A DNA stretch of 64,000 nucleotides from Branchipolynoe longqiensis (lineage: Eukaryota; Annelida; Polychaeta; Phyllodocida; Polynoidae): NCBI GenBank assembly GCA_030323885.1, contig CM059192.1:379001-443000 (forward strand), given 5' to 3'. Position 1 is the first letter of the stretch, and every line of letters begins with the position of its first letter. This document shows, in pieces, positions 50,601 to 62,600 of the stretch. The position numbers and the translations under genes are program-made. Under the pieces are notes generated by a model. That model saw nothing but the letters and a program-made list of their open reading frames with translations, was not told the origin of the DNA and ran no database searches.

Positions 50601-53600
50601 TTGAAATGTGTCTTAGGCATAGTGCGAGGAAGCATCTATTTCTTTCAAAACCAAAGAAGTCAGGTGACTTTTAATTCCCTGAGATTATTTTTATTAAAGA
50701 TGCAATAACATGACCGACGCAACTTTATTTATTCCCAATTATCACGTTGAATATGATTATTCATTTATGTCTTGAAACTATATTTTGGTTGGGAGTTATT
50801 CAGGGCCTAATGCAGACTGGGGGTCTCTGCGATCAGGCTGTGGCTATTTGGGTCATTCAGCTCGGAATCTAATATATGAATTATGTCACGGGTGGGATTC
50901 TTTACATACCGGGCTTGACATGCAATAGCTGATGATACGAAACTAAATGTACTCTACAGACGTCGTTAAAGTTGCATAGTCCAATGCTCTTGAGCTTCGG
51001 CCATTTTTCTGAGATAAATATATTAAATTGATGGTTATAATCTACCTTACTTTAGTTTGCAGTAACTTTTATTTTAAATGGCTAACCTTGGATATATTTG
51101 AGGCGCAAGCATGCGAGACTAATTTCAGCAAGCACGCCAAAACTCTGACACCATAGGGTTATGCAGAAACAGGTTCTATTAAATTCACTCAGCATCCCTT
51201 CTAAAGGGCAACAAGTGCTTAATAAGTCCATTATCTAGGTTAGATACGTAGAATCAAATATAGGTGAGTGGTTTGGTTTTGAAAATTTGATGTTTTCATC
51301 GGACTATGCAACTTGAAATAAAACAAGCCTTACTACAGACCGGGAACAGCCAGGGAACTCTATTGTGGAACTCTCCCTGCACATATTCAGTTACACAAAC
51401 TGAAAAGGTGTGCTTGGAGAGTGTGTCAGAGGACAGTTCCTTGCGGTGTGTATCGGGTTCATTTAAGATGCAGCGAACAGTCACGTAAACGGTACACACT
51501 AAAACCAGCGGATCACATCCTCCAAGTTATCCGTCATTTGCGTGTTCTGATTTCGTTGCTATGTCATTGTAGGTGGTTGCTAGGGAATCCGGGACGTCTG
51601 AGCAGCGTTCTGCCACGGCGACTGTAACAATTCACCTGCAGGACCTGAATGACAACGCGCCCGTGTTTCCCCAGACTCAGTACAGCCTCAGTCTGCCCGA
51701 CAACACCCCGACAGGAAGCGTCATCGCCACCCTCAGGGTCAGTACACATACAGACACACACAGACACACACATACACACAGACACACACATACACACATA
51801 CATACACAGGCACATGGGGGCAGTACAGCCTCAGTCTGCCCGACAACACCCCAACAGGAAGCATCATCGCCACCCTCAGGGTCAGTACACACATACACAC
51901 ACGACACACACAGACACACATACACACACAGACACACACAGACACACACAGACACACACAGACAGACACAGACACACACAGACACACATACACACACACA
52001 CACACACATACACAGGCACTTGGGGGCAGTACAGCCTCAGTCTGCCCGAAAACACCCCGACAGGAACCGTCATCGCCACCCTCAGGGTCAGTCCACACAT
52101 ACACACACAGACACATATACACACACATACATACACACACAGGCACGTGGGGGCAGTACAGCCTCAGTCTGCCCGACAACAACCCCACCAGGAACCGTCA
52201 TCGCCACCCTCAGGGTCAGTACACACATACACACACAGACACACAGACACACACAGACACACACAGACACACACAGACACACAGACACACAGACACACAC
52301 AGACAAACATACACACATACACACACAGACACACACATACACAGGCACGTGGGGGCAGTACAGCCTCAGTCTGCCCGACAACACCCCGACCGGAAGTGTC
52401 ATCGCCACCCTCAGGGTCAGTACACACATACACACACAGACACACACAGACACACATACACAGGCACATGGGGGCAGTACAGCCTCAGTCTGCCCGACAA
52501 CACCCCAACAGGAACCGTCATCGCCACCCTCAGGGTCAGTACACACACATACACACACAGACACACACAGACACACAGACACACATACACAGGCACGTGG
52601 GGGCAGTACAGCCTCAGTCTGCCTGACAACACCCCGACAGGAACCGTCATCGCCACCCTCAGGGTCAGTACACACATACATACACACAGACACACAGACA
52701 CACATACACACGCACACAGGCACGTGGGGGCAGTAGAGCCTCAGTCTGCCTGACAACACCCTGACAGGAACCGTCATCGCCATCCTCAGGGTCAGTACAC
52801 ACACAGACACACACAGACACACAGACACACAGACACACAAACACACATACACACTCACACAGGCACGTGGGGGCAGTACAGCCTCAGTCTGCCCGACAAC
52901 ACCCCGACAGGAACCGTCATTGCCACCCTCAGGGTCAGTACACACACATACACACAGACACACAGACACACAGACACACATAGACACACACAGACACATA
53001 TAAACACATACACAGACACACACAGACACACAGACACACATGCACACATACACAGGCACGTGGGGGCAGTACAGCCTCAGTCTGCCCGACAACACCCCGA
53101 CAGGAACCGTCATCGCCACCCTCAGGGTCAGTACACACATACACACACAGACACACATACACACACATACACACACATACACACATACACAGGCACGTGG
53201 GGGCAGTACAGCCTCAGTCTGCCTGACAACACCCCGACAGGAACCGTCATCGTCACCCTCAGGGTCAGTACACACATACATACACACAGACACACATACA
53301 CACACATACACACGCACACAGGCACGTGGGGGCAGTACAGCCTCAGTCTGCCTGACAACACCCCAACAGGAACCGTCATCGCCACCCTCAGGGTCAGTAC
53401 ACACATACACACAGACACACACAGACACACATACACACACATACACACGCACACAGGCACGTGGGGGCAGTACAGCCTCAGTCTGCCCGACAACACCCCA
53501 ACAGGAACCGTCATCGCCACCCTCAGGGTCAGTACACACACATACACACACATGCACACACAGACACACACAGACACACACAGACACACACAGACACACA

Positions 53601-56600
53601 CAGACACACACAGACACACATACACAGGCATGTGGGGGCAGTACAGCCTCAGTCTGCCCGACAACACCCCGACAGGAAGCCTCATCGCCACCCTCAGGGT
53701 CAGTACACACATATACACACAGACACACATACACACACAGACACACACACAGACACATATACACACACATACACAGACACACACAGGCACACATACACAG
53801 GCATGTGGGGGCAGTACAGCCTCAGTCTTCCCGACAACACCCCGACAGGAAGTGTCATCGCCACCCTCAGGGTCAGTACACACACATACACACAGACACA
53901 CATACACACACAGACACACACAGACACATATACACACACATACACAGACACACACAGACACACACAGACACACACAGGCACACATATACAGGCACGTGGG
54001 GGCAGTACAGCCTCAGTCTGCCCGACAACACCCTGACAGGAACCGTCATCGCCACCCTCAGGGTCAGTACACACACATACACACACATACACACAGACAC
54101 ACACATACACACACATATACACACATACACACACATACACACACATATACACACACATATACACAGGCAGGTGGGGACAGTACAGCCTCAGTCTGCCTGA
54201 CAACACCCCGACAGGAACCGTCATCGCCACCCTCAGGGTCAGTACACACACATACACACACATGCACACACAGACACACACAGACACACACAGACACACA
54301 CAGACACACACAGACACACACACACAGGCTGTCAGTAATGTTATATTTTGACACCGTCTGTGAATCCTTACAGCTGTCACTAATGTTGTGTTTTGACACT
54401 GTCTGTGAATCTTTACAGCTGTCAGTATGTTGTGTTTTGACATCGTGAATCCTTACAGCTGTCAGTAATGTTGTGTACTTGACACCATGTAGGACTCTGT
54501 GTGAATCCTTACAGCTGTCAGTAATGTTGTGTTTTGACATCGTGTGTGAATCCTTACAGCTGTCACTAATGTTGAGTTTTGACACTGTCTGTGAATCTTT
54601 ACAGATATCACTAATGTTATGTTTTGACACCGTGTGTGAATCCTCACAGCTGTCACTAATGTTGTGTTTTGACATTGTGTGTGAATCCTTACAGCTATCA
54701 CTAATGTTATGTTTTGACACCGTGTGTGAATCCTTACAGCTGTCAGTAATGTTGTGTTTTGACATCGTGTGTGAATCCTTACAGCTGTGAGTAAGGTTAG
54801 GTATTGACATCGTGTGTGAATCCTTACAGCTATCACTAATGTTGTGTTTGACATCGTGTGTGAATCCTTACAGCTGTCACTAATGTTATGTTTTGACACT
54901 ATGTGTGAATCCTTACAGCTGTCACTAATGTTGTGTACTTGACACCATGTAGGATTCTGTGTGAATCCTTACAGCTGTCACTAATGTTGTGTTTTGACAC
55001 TATGTGTGAATGTTGACAGCTGTCAGTAATGTTGTGTTTTGACATCGTGTGTGAATCCTTACGGCTGTCAGTAATGTTGTGTTTTGACACCGTGTGTGAA
55101 TCCTTACAGCTGTCAGTAATGTTGTGTTTTGACACCCTGTGTGAATCCTTACAGCTGTCAGTAATGTTGTCTTTGACACCCTGTTTGAATCATTACAGCT
55201 GTCAGTAATGTTGTGGTTTGACACTGTGTATGAATCCTTACAGCTGTCACTAACGTTGTGTTTTGACATTGTGTGTGAATCCTTACAGCTGTCACTAATG
55301 TTGTTTTTTGACATCGTGTGTGAATCCTTGCAGCTGTCAGTAATGTTGTCTTTGACACCACACAGGCCTCTGATGATGACAGCGGCAACTTCGGCATCGT
55401 GCGTTATAGGCTGGTGACTGGCGACATGTGAGTTCTGACTGTCAACTATGAACTGTCAATAAAATTGTCTTTTTAATCATAATGAAATCTACCATTAACA
55501 GCACAAATAAGCAACATGTAAGGAAAGCCCTCATTGAAAGAAATGTATCCATGAATTAATCTGAATTGCTGTGAAATTTATTGTTTTCAAATAGCATCAC
55601 TTATAAATTAATAAGCCCATACTAAAACACTAGTTGCATTTAATTCAATTCATATTTTCAAATTACAAATGATCGTTAGATTGCTTTTTAGCCCATAATT
55701 ATTCATAATTAGTTCAGAATATTACCGAGCTAAAGTGGTTAACTATGGACAACTGGGAGGGTTCTAATTCAGCTGAAAATGATTCTAAAATACTTGAATG
55801 TTTTAAAAAAAAAGGAATATACCTCCTCAAATAGAATTCGGGCAGATGAAGCCGCCATGTGACTTACTGAGGTCCTGGCATTAATGTTCGCTGAGTCGAA
55901 TTAATCAAAGCTTCTTAATGGTGTTCTCTATAACTTCTTAATGATGTTCTCTATAACTTATCAATGCTGTTCTCTATAACTTCTTACTGATGTTCTCTAT
56001 AACGTCTTACTGATGTTCTCTATAACTTCTTAATGATGTTCTCTATAACTTCTTAATGCTGTTCTCTATAACTTCTTAATGATGTTCTCTATAACGTCTT
56101 ACTGATGTTCTCTATAACTTCTTAATGATGTTCTCTATAACTTCTTAATGCTGTTCTCTATAACTTCTTAATGATGTTCTCTATAACGTCTTACTGATGT
56201 TCTCTATAACTTCTTAATGATGTTCTCTATAACTTCTTAATGATGTTCTCTATAACGTTTTAGTGGTGTTCTCTATAACTTCTTAATGATGTTCTCTATA
56301 ACTTCTTAATGCTGTTCTCTATAACTTCTTAATGATGTTCTCTATAACGTCTTACTGATGTTCTCTATAACTTCTTAATGATGTTCTCTATAACTTCTTA
56401 ATGGTGTTCTCTATAACTTCTTAATGATGTTCTCTATAACGTCTTACTGATGTTCTCTATACCTTCTTAATGATGTTCTCTATAACTTCTTAATGATGTT
56501 CTCTATAACTTGTTAATGATGTTCTCTATAACTTCTTAATGATGTTCTCTATACCTTCTTAATGATGTTCTCTATACCTTCTTAATGATGTTCTCTATAA

Positions 56601-59600
56601 CGTCTTACTGATGTTCTCTATAACTTCTTAATGGTGTACTCTATAACTGTCATATCTTCGTGTCCCACTTAGACAGAAGGCGTTAACTATGGTTTCAATA
56701 ATATGTGTCAATCTATATGTGTTCCTGAATTACCTCATATCATTAGAGTTAATAATATTCTCACGTTATTTTTTTAATAAATCTTGTTTCTAATAGATGA
56801 AGCAAAATTCATGTGTACCTATATGTAGAAAGAAGTAATTTTCACTTAAAGGATATCAGACTTCATTTTCTTTTTAATTTGCTGGACTTTTCTTTTAAAA
56901 ATGTGTATTAATACATATATGGTTGACTTCGTGAAGCACATCTAGCAACTCACTTACAATCAAATATATCTAATTTACTTAAATATAAATTCCAAGTGAA
57001 TAATCACCACGACATTAAACCAATCACAAGCCTAATCACTCAGTGTAAACCCTCGACTTTTCAGAGTGGCACAAACAACCTGGTAACTTAGCAAAGTATA
57101 ACAGCTTCATGAATCTGCACCTGCGTTAATGTGAAACCAATTCAGCAGATTTAGTTCGCATAAGATTACTGGGCCGAGCAGAAACCGATTATCTAATTAA
57201 ATCTGTCAGTAATGATAAAACAGCACACAGCAGAAACGTCATTGATGACGCTGTACTGGTAATGTTGGTTTTCAATGTTATCCTCACGCACTTAAGACCC
57301 AGTAATCTCTGCACACAGATCTTTCTAGAGTGAGATGATTTAATTCTTATTAATTTATTGCAATTTGTTCAATTGGATGCCTAAATTCAGCAAAGCCAAA
57401 GCTGCTTCTACTTGTTTGCGTCCGCATCCTGCCGGTATATTATTATTCACATAAAGCTTGTATTACTTGTAGTCAGTTTCACCCAGCTTCTAGTCATGTA
57501 ACCATGGTAACATTAGACAACATCCTGTTGGAGACACAGCTTTGGTGTTTACATCAATCTACCAGAGACTGTCCTGTTCCCGCTTTCCAGAAGAACCTCA
57601 TTTGTTGTTTACAATCGCCTCGTTGCTATAGCTACCCGCCCCATTGTGCGCGTTGCTATGTTGCTATCTCTGCCCTTCGTTGTGCTGCTGTGTTTGCACG
57701 ATGGTGACAGTGCAGTCCTTGCTATATCGGCTCCGATGTCCGCCATTTTGTATGCACAGAATCGGTCGTTGCAGTGTTGCAATGTCGTCTGCGCAGAAAC
57801 ACTTATTTATGACGTCACGCTTCGGAAACTCCCATAGACGTATTTCCCATGACGTCAGCATAGATAATTAGGTGTGCACATGCAAGTTGGCTGCAAAACA
57901 ACACCCAGTTGCACTGCAATTTCAATGGCCATGCACAATTTTCGTACAGAAAAAGTTAAATGTCTCTAAAAACGCAACACCTAGAAATAAACCGTTGGGC
58001 ACACAAACAGATAGCATCTTTAACAAACAGATTATATTAAATTTATATGTTTATTGTTCTCTATTTCTATTAATTTTGAATAAAATTGAAGTTTTACATT
58101 GCACGTATCGGCAAGCTCAATGGCCATGCGCGTTTGTTTTGCAGCCAAAGTGTGCACGCATATACAATGTTTGTAAACATTGAAAGGGGTCTATAATGCA
58201 GACGACATTTTAATGCACACACAGTCAACAATAACACACCCGGGGGATGCTGACCCTACCAGACTTAGGTTCAGCAACAAGTTGTCACATATTCAGAGTT
58301 TATCGTGCATTTCTAAACACTCTTTTAGTTGCCATTTTGAGCGCTGGTTTCTCTACTTTTGGTTCCTTTTTATTTATGCTTTATTCTATTTTCCCAAATT
58401 TGGCTCCGTTTTATGCAAAACTTGATTTCCTTCACTTTGATGACTTTCCCCTGATTGCATTCAGAATGTCTATCCTTATATGACCTTAGATGTTGCCAGG
58501 ACGTAAAACTCCAACAACCAACCAACCATTCAGGACGACGCCACTTTGGTCAACTGCTAGTAGTAGTGTTGTGTATAAAATCCCAAGTAATCCTTTATTC
58601 AAAACCATACGGTACCAAAAGTGAAGTGACTGGTTGTCATTGTGCCAGAAGCAGACGACATTGGGAATCTTCTGATTACAGTTCCTTTGACATTATTTGA
58701 TTCAGTGGAAGTTGCTATGGAAATCTACGAAGGTAATTAATTAACAGCGAGTTACTGAAAGTAGTTTTTAAAAATGGTGGAAATAGCAGCTGATATTTGT
58801 CTGATATTTAAATGTAGCAGAACTGATATCCCTGTAGAGAACACACGGTTGAGACTCTCTCTCTGTGTCCCTGCATCGCTCTGTGATTGTATTATTCAGG
58901 GGTCATAAGGTTATGTGTGGCATAAAGGATGGCGGGCCTACCATCTGTTGACAGCATAAGTTGACTTATTTCAGTAAGCCCGCCATCCATTGGCAACACA
59001 AATTGCACAACTTACACATACTGCCTACAAGTGTAACCAGCTCTACCTATTCCCGCCATCCCTTCCCTACCAGCTCTATCGATTCCCGCCATCCCTTTCC
59101 TACCAGCTCTACCGATTCCCACCATCCCTTTCCTACCAGCTCTACCGATTCCCGCCATCCCTTTACTACCAGCTCTACCGATTCCCGCCATCCCTTTCCT
59201 ACCAGCTCTACCGATTCCCGCCATCCCTTTCCTACCAGCTCTACCGATTCCTACCATCCCTTTCCTACCAGCTCTACAGATTCCCACCATCCCTTTCCTA
59301 CCAGCTCTACCGATTCCCGCCATCCCCTTCCTACCAGCTCTACTGATTCCCACCATCCCTTTCCTACCAACTCTACCGATTCCTACCATCCCTTTCCTAC
59401 CAGCTCTACCAATGCCCACCATCCCTTTCCTACCAGCTCTACTGATTCCCACCATCCCTTTCCTACCAGCTCTACCGATTCCCGCCATCCCTTTCCTAGC
59501 AGCTCTACAGATTCCCACCATCCCTTTCCTACCAGCTCTACCGATTCCCGCCATCCCCTTCCTACCAGCTCTACTGATTCCCACCATCCCTTTCCTACCA

Positions 59601-62600
59601 GCTCTACCGATTCCTACCATCCCTTTCCTACCTGCTCTACTGATTCCCACCATCCCTTTCCTACCAGCTCTACCGATTCCCGCCATCCCCTTCCTACCAG
59701 CTCTACTGATTCCCGCCATCCCTTTCCTACCAGCTCTACTGATTCCCGCCATCCCTTTCCTACCAGCTCTACCGATTCCCACCATCCCTTTCCTACCAGC
59801 TCTACTGATTCCCACCATCCCTTTCCTACCAGCTCTACCGATTCCCGCCATCCCTTTCCTACCAGCTCTACTGATTCCCGCCATCCCTACCAGCTCTACT
59901 GATTCCCGCCATCCCTTTCCTACCAGCTCTACTGATTCCTACCATCCCTTTCCTACCAGCTCTACTGATTCCCACCATCCCTTTCCTACCAGCTCTACTG
60001 ATTCCCACCATCCCTTTCCTACCAGCTCTACCGATTCCTGTCATCCCTTTCCTGCCAGCTCTATCGATTCCCACCATCCCTCTCCTGAATACTGGCGAGA
60101 CCCCTGGTATCACATTCACAATCAACCGGTTGTGTCATCAACCAATCAGATTAATTATCATATTGCAGAGAAGTTCTCCCGAGCTGTGTTTGTAAATAAC
60201 ACAGGTCCACTAGTTCCACGGTTTGTTGACATTAAGCGCAGCACTGTTACGCTGTCAACATCGAGTCGTCAGTGTCCACAGCCCGTGTTATTTACATACA
60301 TTACAGTCCCTGTCCCTGCCCCTAAAGGCCTCCCAATCCAGTCGTGTATACACCCATGAAGAATTACTCTAAATATATTCGGCAGACAAATATAATTGTC
60401 TATATGCTAATAGTGGTATTTTTTCTGTTACATTCCTTGAGGGGAACAGACTTAAACAAGTAGACAGACTCCTTTATAACTCAGTCATCAACTCTGTGTC
60501 TAAACAAAGTGAAACCAGAAATATAAACCCATAAGAAGCCAAGCCTTGTCTAAATAAAAGATTCAGCACATACTGCAGTAGCCTGAGTAGGTGTGAAGAA
60601 CAACCCAATATAAAAGCTGGCAACAATTATCTACATGCCGGGTAAATGAAATGAGCAGATAAATTCTTAATTTAAGAAGCAAAATATATTCTTCACATCT
60701 ATCTTATTATTTACCTGCTACTTTTGAGTTGAAAAATATAATAAAACATGTACCTTAACAAACTTTATAAGTGAAATCGACAGCATTCTATCATCTTCAT
60801 CTTGTCTTTTTGCATTCTCTCCCATTTCACCAATTCTGTGTCGATATAAGTAGCCATTTGATACTGGAACCGGGAATTCCACTTCCTGTTCCATACTAAA
60901 GCAATTTTCGCCTGTATTTAGACGACGTTGGCATTCACCCTACTGCAAGTGTGGGGCAAACTTTTTATCTACTGCAAGTGCGGGGTGATTCTTTTATCTA
61001 CATGCTGCCCCGCCGTGCGTGTGTTGACCTGGTGATTGGCGGATTGCAGGTTCAGCGTGAATGAGGTGTCGGGTGAGATCCGCCTCGTGAAGCCCCTGGA
61101 CTTCGACCGCCAGCCCTTGCTGAGCATCACCTACGAGGCGAAGGACCTGGGAGGCCGCTTCACACGCGTCCCGTTCGAAGTGACGGTACTCAGCGTCAAC
61201 AAGCAGGGACCCAAGTTTCTCGACACCAATTATGACCAAGTTATCAATGAGGGAAGCACGCACCTGCTGATCAATGTCACTGTAAGTGATTAACAGTGTC
61301 ACAGTGATTAGCAATATCACAGTAAGTGATTAACAGTATCACAGTGATTAGCAATGTCAGCGTAAGTGATTAACAGTATCACAGTGATTAGCAATGTCAC
61401 AGTAAGTGATTAACAGTGTCACAGTGATTAGCAATGTCACAGTAAGTGATTAACAGTATCACAGTGATTAGCAATGTCAGCATAAATGCTTAACAATAAC
61501 AGTGTCACCAGAAGTGATTAACAGTGCCATAGTAAGTGATTAAAAATGCCACAGTAAGTGACTAGCAATGTCGCATTAAGTAACATTGTCATAGTAAGTG
61601 ATTCGCAATGTCACAGAAGTAAGAATGTCACAGTAAGTAAAAATGTCACAGTAAGTGAGTAACAATTCACAGTAAGTAACAATGCCACATTAAGTGATTA
61701 GCAATGTTCTAGTAACTAAAAATGTCACAGTAAGTAAAAATGTCACAGTAAGTGATTAACAATGTCACAGTAAGTAACAATGTCACAGTAAGTGATTAGC
61801 AATGTCACAGTAAGTAACAAGGTCACAGTAAGTGACAATGTCACAGTAAGTGATTAGCAATGTCACAGTAGGCAACAAGGTCACAGTAAGTGACAATGTC
61901 ACAGTAAGTGAGTATCAATGGCATAGTAAGTAACAAGGTCACAGTAAGTAACAAGGTCACAGTAAGTGATTAGCAATGTCCCAGTAAGTAATAATGTCAC
62001 AGTAAGTGATTATCAATATCACAATAAGTGATTATCAATGTCAGTAAATAATTAACAATGTCACATTAAGTGATTAGCAATGTCACAGCACATTCCTATC
62101 GATGTCACAGTAAGTTCCTATCAATGTCACAGTAAGTTCTTATCGATGTCACAGTAAGTTCCTGTTAGCACTGTTGATTGCTTGTCCCTGTCCTTAAGTG
62201 GGAGCGTGGATGTTTGCTTGCGCTGTGACTTTACAGGGCTGTGTTTTCAGGCAGTTGCCCGGGACGGGTCGGGCCGGGTGACTTACCGCATTGTTGGCGG
62301 GAACACCCCGGACAACAAGTTCTTCATCTCGCGCTTCACCGGAGTCATCTCCCTCATCAGGCCCGTCACCTACCGCGACACGGGCGGCCGCGGCTAGTGA
62401 GTACCTGTCTGCCCCGCCAGGTGGCGCCATCAGGGGGGGGGGGCGCTGTGAGGGGTGGCAAAGTGAGGGGGCGCCGTGAGGGGTACCGTGAGGGGGGCTC
62501 CTCCGTCAGGGGGGGTGGGGCACCCCGGTTTACTGTGCATGGTTACCGTGAAAGCACCGTGAGTTACAGTGAAATGTGACAATTACACTGGTAATTTTAC

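Noticed and set aside
57646..57837. Short frame with a signal-peptide-like start
   Set aside because: Begins with GTG rather than ATG, lies within intron 14, and has no recognisable domain.
59012..60359. Repeat-protein frames on both strands (FPTSSTDSRHP and GRAGRKGMA types)
   Set aside because: The 33-bp minisatellite is a multiple of 3, so frames persist. Intronic, no signal of selection visible.
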